Below are positions 1 to 8,661 of a stretch of 64,000 bases of DNA, piece by piece (within the stretch, counting starts at the first letter, position 1; every line of letters begins with the position of its first letter). A model generated the notes under the pieces. It did not search any database and was not told the DNA's origin. It saw nothing but the letters and a program-made list of their open reading frames with translations. Source of the stretch: Desulfovibrio sp. DV (lineage in GTDB: Bacteria; Desulfobacterota; Desulfovibrionia; Desulfovibrionales; Desulfovibrionaceae); assembly GCF_001936595.1 (NCBI RefSeq), contig NZ_MLBG01000012.1, positions 1 to 64,000 of the forward strand. The letters are read 5' to 3'. Position numbers and translations under genes: made by a program.

Positions 1-58
1 CCGGCCGGAAGCCGCCCGGAACCGCCAGCCAAATCCCAGACCCCAACTCGCCAGCGTC

Positions 59-104
59 GGGGCCGGTTTTGCGCGATCAAAGCCTCGCGCAAAACCGGCC
101 CGGA
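59..104. repeat. Long perfect hairpin A (left copy)
   Basis: A 17-bp perfect inverted repeat (60-76 paired with 85-101) has an 8-base loop. Read on the minus strand it is preceded by AAATGCG and followed by CGCTGGCGAG. The same flanks surround an unrelated but equally perfect stem at 27968-28019. There is no T-run, so a simple terminator is unlikely. It lies beyond the 3' end of the 5'-nucleotidase gene. Confidence 0.75.
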
Positions 105-203
105 CGCATTTCTGAAAGATGGGTGTTTCCTGAAAGGGGAAGTGTTTTTTAGAGAAACGTGGATGTGTCGTCCCGTTGGTTCTACTGCCTTTCCGGGCGA
201 ACC

Positions 204-277
204 GGTTGGTTGGAATCGGGGCCGCCGTGCTCCCCGCGCTTCGCGGGGAGTGTCGGCGGCCCCGATTCCAACCAACC
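204..277. repeat. Long perfect hairpin B (left copy)
   Basis: A 24-bp perfect inverted repeat (204-227 with 254-277) encloses a second 9-bp perfect stem (230-238 with 242-250) with a 3-base loop. The outer arm contains TTGGAATCGGGG. A related arm, TTGGAATTGGGGG, forms the 19-bp hairpin at 28029-28099. Function unknown. The structure would fold very strongly as RNA or single-stranded DNA. Confidence 0.8.
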
Positions 278-318
278 ATGCGGCACAGCCGCCAAGCGCT
301 CCCGCGCCAACAGTCTTC

Positions 319-487
319 CCGCGCCTCCGCGCCCTTCCCGGTCCCTTACCCCGTCCGCACCATGCGCCCCCCAATCCAGGGGGGTCCGGGGGGGATGATC
401 CCCCCCGGCGGGGTCCGGGGCAGCGTCCCGGCGGAGAGGTCCAGGAGAGGCAGCGCCTCTCCTGGTGGGGTCTGGGGCAACGCCCCA
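319..487 (-). repeat. 3'-UTR hairpin repeat composite after the 5'-nucleotidase gene
   Basis: Reading away from the stop codon on the minus strand there are tandem short hairpins (for example CCAGGAGAGGCGCTGCC with its partner arm), then a GGGGGGGATCATCCCCCCC hairpin, then an approximately 70-base tail. Positions 319-408 are a nearly exact inverted copy of 27718-27805, which sits in the same place relative to the TupA-like gene. Positions 1-502 contain only these repeats and no convincing gene. Confidence 0.75.
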
Positions 488-502
488 GTTCTTCTTCTTC
501 TC

Positions 503-2107
503 TTATTTCGCGACTGCGATGCGTCCGTCCAGTTCCAACTGGAGTGGGTCGTGTGCGCCGAGCCATGCCACGATGAGATCGGCCACGGCCATGCCGTCGG
601 CTTCGACGTCGCGGCCTTTTTTGCCGAGCATGGTGTAGTTGTCGCCGCCGCGAAAGAGGAAGTCGCTGACGGCTATGCGGTAGTCGGCGTTGGGAGTGAG
701 GGCTGTGAAGTGGCCGTTGGCGTCGGCGGTTTCGATGGAGGTGATGCGGCTGCCGGCTGGCGCGGCGGGGTTGTAGGTGTAGGTCAAGCCGGCGACTTGC
801 GGGAAGCGGCCGGTGCCGTCGGTGAGGCCGACGTTGGCGACGCCGTGTTCCAGGGCGGCTTTGAGGTCGGCGCCGGTCAGGGTGAGGACGGTGAGGGTAT
901 TGGGGAAGGGGTAGGCGGTGAGCACGTCGCCGAGCGTGATTTTTCCGGGGGCGATGCCGGCGCGGATGCTGCCGCCGTTGGCCAGGGCCAGGGTTGCGCC
1001 GAGGCGGCGGCCGCCGGCCAGCAGGGATTCGGCCAGGACGTCGCCGGCGGTGCATTCTTCCTGGCGGCACATGGCAGCGCCCAGGGCCTTGGTGGTCTGG
1101 CCGACGACGGTGGTCCGGAAGGCGTCGAGGGGTTTGGCGAAGCGGTCCACTTCGGCCAGGGTGGCGGGATCTTCGGGCATGGCGGCGTCGAGGCGGATGG
1201 GGTTGCCGGTTGTGGCGGTGATGTTGCCGTCGGCGTCGAAGGTGGCGGTCAGGCTGCCGAGGTAGCGGCCCCAGTAGCCGGCGGTGACGATACGGGTTTG
1301 GCCGCCGTCCGGGCCATCGATGACCAGCGGGCAGGGGCCGACGGCTTCGGGGTAATCGTTGCCGAGCAGCACGTGGCTGTGGCCGCCGACGATGAGGTCG
1401 ATGCCGGGCACGGCGGCGGCGAGTTTCTTGTCGCCGGTCAGTCCCAGGTGGCTTAGCACAATGATGATGCGGACGTTTTGGCTGTGCAGTTCGGCCAGAG
1501 CTTTTTTGACCGGCCCGGCAGCGGCGGCGAAGGTGACGGTGGGGCCGGGGCTGGACATCTGGGCGGTCTTGGGCTGGCCCAGGCCGATGATGCCGACTTT
1601 TTCCCCGCCAATTTCACGAACGATATACGGTGTGACAAGGCCCTTGAGGTCGGGTGAGGCTGCGACATCGACATTTGCCCCGAGCATTGGGAACTTGAGG
1701 GACCGAATAAAATTCGCCAAAGTGGCCGGGCCGTCGTCGAATTCGTGATTGCCCAGGGCCATGGCGTCGTAGCCCAGGCGGTTCATGAAAAAGGCCGCGG
1801 CTTCGCCTTTGTATTTGGTGAAAAACAGCGTCCCCTGGAACTGGTCGCCGGCGTCGAGCAGCAGGCTGTTGCCGCCTTTGGCCCGCTGCCGGGCCACGGC
1901 TGTGGCCAGCCGGGCCGCGCCGCCCTGGCATTTGCCGGCCGCGTCTTTGGCCTGGTCGCAAAAGGCCCCGAATTCGTCGAAGGCGGCCAGGTGGGCGTGG
2001 ATATCGTTGGTGTGGAGGATGGTCAGGGAATAGTCGTTCCCGGCCAGGGCGGTTGCCGCCAGCAGCCACAGCCCGAGAAACAGTCCAACAGCCTTGAATC
2101 GCGCCAT
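503..2107 (-). CDS. Secreted 5'-nucleotidase / UshA-like metallophosphatase
   Basis: The 534-aa protein is predicted to hydrolyse nucleotides or related phosphate esters in the periplasm. A signal peptide spans about residues 1-22 (cleavage near ALA-GN). The calcineurin-like metallophosphatase domain (about 27-260) shows all metal motifs: DIHAH (D35, H37), GDQ (D88), GNHEFD (N120, H121), SHLG (H220) and GGHSH (H243, H245). The C-terminal 5'-nucleotidase domain has NGGSIRAG and TLGDVLTAYPF. Length fits the two-domain family. It is monocistronic and divergent from the Lrp-putA pair, with a hairpin repeat behind the stop. Substrate specificity cannot be read from sequence. Confidence 0.9.
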   Translation of the reverse strand: MARFKAVGLFLGLWLLAATALAGNDYSLTILHTNDIHAHLAAFDEFGAFCDQAKDAAGKCQGGAARLATAVARQRAKGGNSLLLDAGDQFQGTLFFTKYKGEAAAFFMNRLGYDAMALGNHEFDDGPATLANFIRSLKFPMLGANVDVAASPDLKGLVTPYIVREIGGEKVGIIGLGQPKTAQMSSPGPTVTFAAAAGPVKKALAELHSQNVRIIIVLSHLGLTGDKKLAAAVPGIDLIVGGHSHVLLGNDYPEAVGPCPLVIDGPDGGQTRIVTAGYWGRYLGSLTATFDADGNITATTGNPIRLDAAMPEDPATLAEVDRFAKPLDAFRTTVVGQTTKALGAAMCRQEECTAGDVLAESLLAGGRRLGATLALANGGSIRAGIAPGKITLGDVLTAYPFPNTLTVLTLTGADLKAALEHGVANVGLTDGTGRFPQVAGLTYTYNPAAPAGSRITSIETADANGHFTALTPNADYRIAVSDFLFRGGDNYTMLGKKGRDVEADGMAVADLIVAWLGAHDPLQLELDGRIAVAK

Positions 2108-2162
2108 ATTTTCATCCCCGAAGGTTGTTCGGTTTCTGACTGGGCCAAACAGAAGAAACCAC

Positions 2163-2191
2163 TTGACAAGATGGGCAAAATCGAATTTTTA
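2163..2191 (+). promoter_or_regulatory. Candidate sigma-70 promoter for the lrp-putA operon
   Basis: A perfect -35 TTGACA (2163-2168) is followed 17 bases later by a poor -10, TTTTTA (2186-2191). It lies just upstream of the Lrp-like start. The weak -10 would fit an activator-dependent promoter, but that is inference. Confidence 0.4.
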
Positions 2192-2215
2192 ACTCAATAT
2201 CAGGAGATAACAAGA

Positions 2216-2689
2216 ATGATCGACGAAATCGACCGCCGGATTCTGATGATCCTTCAGGACAACGCGCGCACGTCCAACGCCGACATTGCCAGGGCTGTTT
2301 CCATGGCCCCGTCAGCGGTGCTCGAGCGGGTGCGCAAGCTTGAGCGCAAGGGCGTCATCACCGGCTACGAGGCCCGCATCGATCCGTCCAAGGTGGAACT
2401 TGATCTCACAGCCTTCACCTTCGTCAAGACCGACGAGCCGGTGGGGGCCATTGACACCGGCCAGCAGCTGGCTGCCGTGCCGGGCGTCCAGGAGGTCCAC
2501 TACGTGGCCGGGACGGCCGCCTACCTGATCAAGGTGCGCGCCCCGGACACCAGATCGCTTGCCGATCTGCTCAAGGTCATTGGCCGGCTCTCCACCGTGC
2601 GCGACACCAATACCACGGTGGTGCTGCAAACCGTCAAGGAAACCGGGGCGCTTCCCCTGGGAGCGTTGCCACAACCGGGAGAGGAATGA
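2216..2689 (+). CDS. Lrp/AsnC family transcriptional regulator (PutR-like)
   Basis: The 157-aa protein has an N-terminal winged HTH (about 1-55, MIDEIDRRILMILQDNAR) and an AsnC/RAM ligand-binding domain (about 65-145). ATG 2216 is chosen because AGGAG lies 9 bases upstream; an in-frame ATG at 2171 lacks such a site. Its TGA overlaps the putA start (ATGA), so the two are translationally coupled. Lrp-family proteins commonly sense amino acids and control the adjacent catabolic gene, so a proline-responsive activator of putA is the natural inference. Confidence 0.88.
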   Translation: MIDEIDRRILMILQDNARTSNADIARAVSMAPSAVLERVRKLERKGVITGYEARIDPSKVELDLTAFTFVKTDEPVGAIDTGQQLAAVPGVQEVHYVAGTAAYLIKVRAPDTRSLADLLKVIGRLSTVRDTNTTVVLQTVKETGALPLGALPQPGEE

Positions 2690-5600
2690 TGCAATCGCAG
2701 CTCGACGAGGCTATTGCCCAGCGCGGCAAGGCCTTTTTCGCCAGCATCCGGGGCGAGTCGCCCTCTATTTTCAACAAGGGCTTCTGGACCGGCAAGGTCA
2801 TGGACTGGGCCATGCAGAACGAGGCCTTCAAGGTCCAGCTGTTCCGGTTCGTGGATGTGTTGCCCTACCTGACCACGTCGGACAACCTGTCGCGCCACAT
2901 CGAGGAGTATTTCTCGGGCGGCGACGCCGGGGACATTCCGTCGGTGCTCAAGTGGGGGGCGGAAAAGTCGGGCATGTTCGGGGGTGTGGCGGCCAAGCTC
3001 ATGGGCAAGGCCATCCGTTCCAATATCGAGGGCATGGCGCGCCAGTTCATTGTCGGCGAGAAGACCAAAGAAGCCGTTAAGAATATCGCCAAGATCCGCA
3101 AGGACGGCTTTGCCTTCACCGTCGACCTCCTGGGCGAGGCCACGGTGTCCGAGGGCGAGTCCGACGCCTACCGCGACGGCTATCTGGAAGTGCTCGACGC
3201 CATTGCCGCCGAGCAGGGCTCCTGGAAGGCCTTTGCTCCGGGCGAGGGCGGCCTGGACTGGGGCAGCGCGCCCCGGGTCAATGCCTCGATCAAGCCGTCG
3301 GCCCTTTTTTCCCAGGCCCGGCCCATGGATTTCGAGGGCTCGGTTGAGGGCATCCTGTCGCGGATGCGGCCGGTCTACCGCAAGATCGTGGCCATGGGCG
3401 GTGCGCTTTGCATCGACATGGAGCAGGTCAAATACAAAGACATCACCATCGAACTGTTCAAGCGCCTGCGCAGCGAGCCGGAATTTCGCAGCTATCCGCA
3501 TCTGTCCATCGTGCTGCAGGCCTATCTGCGCGACACCGAACACGATTTGCGCGAACTGATCGCCTGGGGCCGGTCCGAGGGGCTGCCGTTTGGCATCCGG
3601 CTGGTCAAGGGCGCGTACTGGGACTACGAGACGGTGGTGGCCAAGCAGATGGGCTGGCCGGTGCCGGTGTGGACCAAGAAGCCCGAGTCCGACCTGGCCC
3701 ATGAAAAGCTCTCGCGCATCATTCTGGAAAACAGCGACCTGATCTATTTCCAGTGCGCCTCCCACAACATCCGCACCATTGCCTGCGTCATGGAGACGGC
3801 CTCCGAGCTTGGCGTGGCCGATTCCCGCTATGAGTTCCAGGCGCTTTACGGCATGGCCGAGCCGGTGCGCAAGGGACTGCTCAAGGTGGCCGGCCGGGTG
3901 CGGCTCTATTGCCCCTACGGCGAGCTGTTGCCGGGCATGGCCTATCTGGTGCGGCGGCTTCTGGAAAATACCGCCAACGAGTCGTTTTTGCGCCAGAGCT
4001 TTGCCGACGGCGAGGCCGAGGACGTGCTGCTGGAAAATCCCGAAAAGACCCTGGCGCGGGAATTGGCCCGCCAGCCGGTGCGCGAAGCCGAGCCGGCCGG
4101 CATTGACGGCCTGACCGCCTTTCGCGACGAACCCCTGGCCGATTTCACCGTTGCCGAACTGCGCACCGCCTTCCCGGCCGCCATTGCCGCTGTCCGGGCC
4201 AGGGCCGGCCGCGTGATCCCGCTTTTCATCGGTGGCAAGGCCATGGAAACCGGCGACCGCATTCCGACCGTCAACCCGGCCGATCCGGACGAAGTGCTGG
4301 CCAGCGTGTGCCAGGCCGGCATTGCCGAGGTGGACGCGGCCATTGCCGCAGCCAAGGCCGTCTTTGGTCCCTGGCGCGACAAGACGCCCAGGGAGCGGGC
4401 CGACGTGCTCTTAAAGGCCGCGGCCATTGCCCGGCGCGAGATCGTGGCCCTGTCCGCCGTGCAGGTGCTCGAAGTCGGCAAGCAGTGGGATCAGGCCTAC
4501 AACGATGTGGGCGAGGCCATTGATTTTCTCGAATACTATGCCCGCGAGGCCGTGCGCATCGGCACGCCGCGCCGCATGGGCCGCGAGCCCGGCGAGAAGA
4601 ACCACCTTTTCTACGAAGGCAAGGGCGTGGCTGCGGTCATTGCGCCCTGGAACTTCCCCCTGGCCATTTCCCTCGGCATGGCCTCGGCCGCCATTGTCAC
4701 CGGCAACACCGTGGTCTTCAAGCCCTCAAGCCTGGCCTCGCTCATCGGCCACGGGCTGGTGGACATCTTCAAGGAGGCCGGGCTGCCGGACGGCGTGTTC
4801 AACTTCTGCCCCGGCCGCGGTTCGGTCATGGGCGACTATCTGGTCGAGCATCCGGCGGTCAGCACCATTGCCTTCACCGGCTCCATGGACGTGGGCCTTC
4901 GCATCATCGAAAAGGCGGCCAAGGTGCAGCCGGGCCAGGAGTATTGCAAGCGGGTCATTGCCGAGATGGGCGGGAAAAACGCCATCATCGTGGACGACGA
5001 CGCCGACCTCGACGAAGCGGTGCTCGGCGTTGCCTATTCGGCCTTTGGGTTCCAGGGCCAGAAGTGTTCGGCCTGCTCCCGGGTCATCGTGGTCGATTCC
5101 ATTTACGACCGCTTCACGACCCGGCTCAAAGAAGCCTGCGAGTGCCTGAAAATCGGCCCGGCCGAAGACCCGCAAAATGCCATGGGACCGGTGGTGGACG
5201 CCGGCCAGCAGGCCAAGGTGCGCGAGTATGCCGCCCTGGCCCGGCAGGAAGGCCGGGTGCTGGTCGAGCGCACGGTCGAAGGGCCGGGTTATTTTGCGCC
5301 GCTGGTGGTGGTCGAGGGCATCCGCCCCGAACACCGGCTGGCCCAGGAGGAGATCTTCGGGCCGGTGCTGTCGGTCATGCGGGCGAAAAGCTTTGACGAG
5401 GCCATCGAGTGGGCGGTCGGGACGCGCTATGCGCTGACCGGCGGCGTCTACAGCCGAAGCCCCCGCCATCTGGAAAAGGCGCGCCGCGAGTTCCGGGTGG
5501 GCAACCTCTATCTCAACCGCAACAGCGTCGGGGCCATGGTCGGCCGCCAGCCCTTTGGCGGCTCCAAGATGTCCGGTGTGGGTTCCAAGGCCGGCGGCCC

Positions 5601-5700
5601 GGACTACCTGCTCCAGTTCGTCGATCCGCGGGTGGTCACGGAAAACACCATCCGTCGCGGCTTTACGCCCATTGACGCGGATGATGAGTGGGTGGAGTAG
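2686..5700 (+). CDS. putA: Bifunctional proline dehydrogenase / L-glutamate-semialdehyde dehydrogenase PutA
   Basis: The 1004-aa enzyme oxidises proline to glutamate in two steps. The N-terminal half (about 140-450) is the FAD proline dehydrogenase barrel, with conserved VKGAYWD and RLYCPYGELLPGMAYLVRRL-type stretches. The C-terminal half (about 500-985) is an aldehyde dehydrogenase with PWNFPLA, FTGS and the catalytic Cys near residue 794 in GQKCSACSR. No N-terminal RHH DNA-binding domain is present, so regulation probably falls to the overlapping Lrp gene. ATG 2689 is an alternative start three bases on. A strong terminator follows. In a sulfate reducer this supplies electrons and glutamate from proline. 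Confidence 0.95.
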   Translation: MMQSQLDEAIAQRGKAFFASIRGESPSIFNKGFWTGKVMDWAMQNEAFKVQLFRFVDVLPYLTTSDNLSRHIEEYFSGGDAGDIPSVLKWGAEKSGMFGGVAAKLMGKAIRSNIEGMARQFIVGEKTKEAVKNIAKIRKDGFAFTVDLLGEATVSEGESDAYRDGYLEVLDAIAAEQGSWKAFAPGEGGLDWGSAPRVNASIKPSALFSQARPMDFEGSVEGILSRMRPVYRKIVAMGGALCIDMEQVKYKDITIELFKRLRSEPEFRSYPHLSIVLQAYLRDTEHDLRELIAWGRSEGLPFGIRLVKGAYWDYETVVAKQMGWPVPVWTKKPESDLAHEKLSRIILENSDLIYFQCASHNIRTIACVMETASELGVADSRYEFQALYGMAEPVRKGLLKVAGRVRLYCPYGELLPGMAYLVRRLLENTANESFLRQSFADGEAEDVLLENPEKTLARELARQPVREAEPAGIDGLTAFRDEPLADFTVAELRTAFPAAIAAVRARAGRVIPLFIGGKAMETGDRIPTVNPADPDEVLASVCQAGIAEVDAAIAAAKAVFGPWRDKTPRERADVLLKAAAIARREIVALSAVQVLEVGKQWDQAYNDVGEAIDFLEYYAREAVRIGTPRRMGREPGEKNHLFYEGKGVAAVIAPWNFPLAISLGMASAAIVTGNTVVFKPSSLASLIGHGLVDIFKEAGLPDGVFNFCPGRGSVMGDYLVEHPAVSTIAFTGSMDVGLRIIEKAAKVQPGQEYCKRVIAEMGGKNAIIVDDDADLDEAVLGVAYSAFGFQGQKCSACSRVIVVDSIYDRFTTRLKEACECLKIGPAEDPQNAMGPVVDAGQQAKVREYAALARQEGRVLVERTVEGPGYFAPLVVVEGIRPEHRLAQEEIFGPVLSVMRAKSFDEAIEWAVGTRYALTGGVYSRSPRHLEKARREFRVGNLYLNRNSVGAMVGRQPFGGSKMSGVGSKAGGPDYLLQFVDPRVVTENTIRRGFTPIDADDEWVE

Positions 5701-5754
5701 GGCAGCGCAGCAACGCTTTGCACCAACGGAAAACGGAAGTGAAACAGCCGGGGG

Positions 5755-5780
5755 CGGGAGACCGCTCCCGGTTTTTTTTT
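5755..5780 (+). terminator. Rho-independent terminator of lrp-putA
   Basis: A CGGGAG (5755-5760) and CTCCCG (5765-5770) stem with a 4-base loop is followed by a run of nine T. Confidence 0.92.
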
Positions 5781-6251
5781 CTGGGCAGGGTGGTCATTGG
5801 CGGATCGTCCGAACGGGTGGGGCGAGTTGTGATTGCGAAACGGAGAACAGAAATAAATAGGCTGTTATTTTAGGGCATTAAACGATACGACAGTGCGTCA
5901 CAAAACCATTGCGTGGTGTTGTATTATTTACTATTGAGTCTGTATGGTGACAGGTTCTACGGTAGATCCAGTGTCATGAATGACCGTTAACCGCTCAAAG
6001 TTGATGCAAACAGAGCGAATGACGACTACGACTGATCAATAAATAAAAGTGTATAAAATTGTTTTATGGCCCATTTCGTGTAGTCAATGCAGGGCGATAT
6101 CCTTCAATAAAATGCAAAAGCGATGGGAAAAGCATGGCATCTATCGTTTCAAGATCAATAGTTGAATCATTTAAAGTATGGCAGGGTGTTTTTTTGATTA
6201 TTCATCAATATATTTATGGTGTTGGCAGATAGATTGCCGCCGGAGTGAAAA
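5781..6251. other. AT-rich intergenic region without a recognised gene
   Basis: About 470 bases of markedly AT-richer DNA lie between the putA terminator and the FIST gene. No ORF with a ribosome binding site is visible. It presumably contains the FIST promoter. The base composition change begins near 5840 and continues through both following genes. Confidence 0.6.
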
Positions 6252-7406
6252 ATGTTTGATGCATTGGTAGGACAAAGTGAAGATGTTCTGGAAAGAGAAG
6301 CAACAGAAGAGGCGTTGTCACAGATAAGGCCCAGGCTCGGAAATCGCCTGCCGCAAGCTGCGATTCTATTCTGCTCGATCGAGTATGATCACAGCGTGAT
6401 ATTGGATATTGTAAATAAAGAATTTCCATCTATAGATTTAATAGGTTGCACGACAGACGGTGAAATCTGTTCGCATTCAGGCTTCACGGATGATTCTCTC
6501 GTTTTGATTTTCTTTGTTTCTGATACGGTAGAGATCCGATCAGGCAGTGGCTTTGGAGTTTCCTCTGAAGGAGCCCTGGCAGGAGAGCAGGCCGCCCTTC
6601 AGTGTGTCAGCAAATTGCAAAACAAGAAAGGGCATGAAAAATTTGCAGTTATTCTGTCTGACCCAATAAGTGCGGGTATATCCGGCGTCGATATTGGCAT
6701 AAAAAAAGTTTTAGGTGAAAATTTTCCTGTCTTTGGCGGGGTGGCTGCCGCCCATTCCAAGCGACGGAAGACCTACCAAATGATTAATAATACCGTCGCA
6801 ACGGATAGTGTTGTCTTGCTTCTCTTTGCGGGCGAGGTCCATTTTTCATTTGGCATAAGGGGAGGCCATTCTCCTTTGGGTTTAAGAGAAACCGTGAGTC
6901 ATGTTGAAAAAAATACACTTTACAAAATAGGCCACCGTACCGCGTATGACTATTTCAGGCACTATATTGGAGATATCGACATGTTCATGAATTATTGTTT
7001 GGCGGTGTTTCCAGATTGCTCTGATGATTATTATGTTCTTAGTGCTCCAAGCTCTGATTCAAAACTGGGAAGCGTTTCTTTGAATGGCTATGTGCCAGAA
7101 GATGCTGAAGTACAGATAGGGACAGCGGATAGAGACGTGATAGCAAGCTCATGCCTGGAGTCAGTTCAAGGTGCAATTGACCGTTATCCCGGCAAGAAAA
7201 TTGCTGCAGCCCTGGTGTTCTCGTGTGCCGGGCGAAAAATGATTATGGGAACGAAAATCATTGAAGAATATGAAACAGTTAAGAGACTGTTGCCGGATAT
7301 ACCGTTCTCTGGATTTTATTGTTATGGAGAATTTGGCCCAGTACAGTCAGATAGTTCTTTTCGATTTCATGGGACAACTTTTGTGACACTCCTTGTTGGT
7401 GAATGA
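6252..7406 (+). CDS. FIST N/C-domain sensor protein
   Basis: The 384-aa protein has a FIST N-terminal domain (about 35-230; LIGCTTDGEI, FGGVAAA) and a C-terminal FIST_C domain (about 235-375; ending FSGFYCYGEFGP and TFVTLLVGE). FIST proteins are proposed small-ligand, possibly amino-acid, sensory modules. No membrane segment or signal peptide is seen, so it is cytoplasmic. GGAG precedes ATG 6252 by 7 bases. The stop overlaps the GGDEF gene (ATGA), suggesting the FIST protein is the input to that output protein. Codons are clearly more AT-rich than those of flanking genes, hinting at transfer. Confidence 0.88.
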   Translation: MFDALVGQSEDVLEREATEEALSQIRPRLGNRLPQAAILFCSIEYDHSVILDIVNKEFPSIDLIGCTTDGEICSHSGFTDDSLVLIFFVSDTVEIRSGSGFGVSSEGALAGEQAALQCVSKLQNKKGHEKFAVILSDPISAGISGVDIGIKKVLGENFPVFGGVAAAHSKRRKTYQMINNTVATDSVVLLLFAGEVHFSFGIRGGHSPLGLRETVSHVEKNTLYKIGHRTAYDYFRHYIGDIDMFMNYCLAVFPDCSDDYYVLSAPSSDSKLGSVSLNGYVPEDAEVQIGTADRDVIASSCLESVQGAIDRYPGKKIAAALVFSCAGRKMIMGTKIIEEYETVKRLLPDIPFSGFYCYGEFGPVQSDSSFRFHGTTFVTLLVGE

Positions 7407-8134
7407 TAAATATTGATCTTGATTTTAGCTTTAATAATATGCAACCCGAAGATCTTGAAAAACAAATCCGCATACTCAAGCGAAAACTCACGCGAAGTGA
7501 GGAAAACCGTGTATTGCTCGAAGAGGCCCTTGAAGGTCATATACGATCTCTTAGGGTTGGCATTGAAGAGCTCACGGAGTCGCATGAAATAATTAAATCG
7601 TCGGAGGCAAGGTTTAAGCAACTCGCTTTGTACGATACGCTTACGAAACTTCCCAGCCGCGTTCTTTTCTTTGAAAAGCTCGAAAGATCAATTTCCCAGG
7701 CGGAACATGCCGGCTGTTCTTTGGCTGTGTTGTTTATTGATTTAGACAATTTTAAACAAATAAATGATAATTTCGGGCATCAGGCCGGAGATGCTGTTTT
7801 GCAAGAAGCCAGCGCACGGCTTTTGTCCAGTGTGCGAAATGGAGACACGGTCTCCCGGCTGGCCGGCGATGAATTTTCTGTTCTGCTCGAAGCGCTCAAA
7901 ACCAAGTCTGAAATAGAAATAATTGCCGAAAGAATCGTATCGACATTGGCAGCGCCTATGCACTTCAATTCGAACATGCTTGTACTTGGTGCAAGCATTG
8001 GAATCAGTATGTATCCTGGCGACGGGGATAATCCGGATGAGCTTCTCAGAAAAGCCGATATTGCAATGTATACTATAAAAAAAGAGCAGGAAACAATTGG
8101 CAGTTTTATACCGATTGACGTTCCCGCCTCATGA
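7403..8134 (+). CDS. GGDEF-domain diguanylate cyclase, FIST partner
   Basis: The 243-aa protein has a predicted coiled coil (about 14-70) followed by a GGDEF domain (about 76-235). The signature is AGDEF (154-158), a Gly-to-Ala change tolerated in some active cyclases. The inhibitory I-site RNGD (145-148) sits exactly five residues upstream, and metal-binding FIDLDNFK is intact. No EAL domain is present. It overlaps the FIST gene by 4 bases and shares its AT-rich composition. I infer a two-protein module in which FIST senses and this protein makes cyclic di-GMP. Confidence 0.9.
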   Translation: MINIDLDFSFNNMQPEDLEKQIRILKRKLTRSEENRVLLEEALEGHIRSLRVGIEELTESHEIIKSSEARFKQLALYDTLTKLPSRVLFFEKLERSISQAEHAGCSLAVLFIDLDNFKQINDNFGHQAGDAVLQEASARLLSSVRNGDTVSRLAGDEFSVLLEALKTKSEIEIIAERIVSTLAAPMHFNSNMLVLGASIGISMYPGDGDNPDELLRKADIAMYTIKKEQETIGSFIPIDVPAS

Positions 8135-8173
8135 GGTGCAAGACTCTTTGACCCAAACACTTTCGGAGGCCGT

Positions 8174-8494
8174 ATGAAACGCCTTGCCGTCTGCGTCCTT
8201 CTTGCCGCCCTGGCCCTGCTCCCTGCCTGTTCCCTTGGGGGGCCGTCGGACGCCGAGGTGGAACTGGCCTTTCGCAGCGCCATCCAGCGCAACGATGTCC
8301 TGGGCCTTTTAAACAATGTCATGGCCATCGAACGCTTCGTGGTGGACAAGACCGAGCGCAAGGCCGATGGCGTTTACGAAGCAACCGTCACCATCGTCTC
8401 CTCGGCCTCGCTTGGGCCGCTGTCCGTCGGCGGCGCCAAACAAACCGTGCTGCGTCTCAAAAAAATCGACGGCCGTTGGACGGTGTTGCAGTAA
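8174..8494 (+). CDS. Small predicted lipoprotein
   Basis: The 106-aa protein has a lipoprotein signal peptide with lipobox LPAC (Cys19) and a compact domain of the DUF4878-like or NTF2-like size ending in DGRWTVLQ. GGAGG lies upstream of ATG 8174. GC-rich codons return here, marking the end of the AT-rich island. Function not recognised. It may be independent of the following acylation genes. Confidence 0.7.
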   Translation: MKRLAVCVLLAALALLPACSLGGPSDAEVELAFRSAIQRNDVLGLLNNVMAIERFVVDKTERKADGVYEATVTIVSSASLGPLSVGGAKQTVLRLKKIDGRWTVLQ

Positions 8495-8661
8495 CGCCTG
8501 GGACTCTTGTTGTGGCCGTGTTGTCGTAATGAATTATAGTTATTCCAGTGTGGTAAAGAGACGGTCTTGACAGGCGCGGCGGTTGGATGGCACAGCTTGC
8601 CGGTGTCCTGGTGCAACGGTTCCGCCTGTGGGCCGTGTTGCCGGGCGCATTCCCCCGGACA

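Noticed and set aside
6223-6237. Sigma-54-like promoter (TGGCAG-N5-TTGC, correct GG-N10-GC spacing) before the FIST gene
   Set aside because: Transcription would start about 3 bases before the ATG and exclude the GGAG ribosome site, so it is probably chance.
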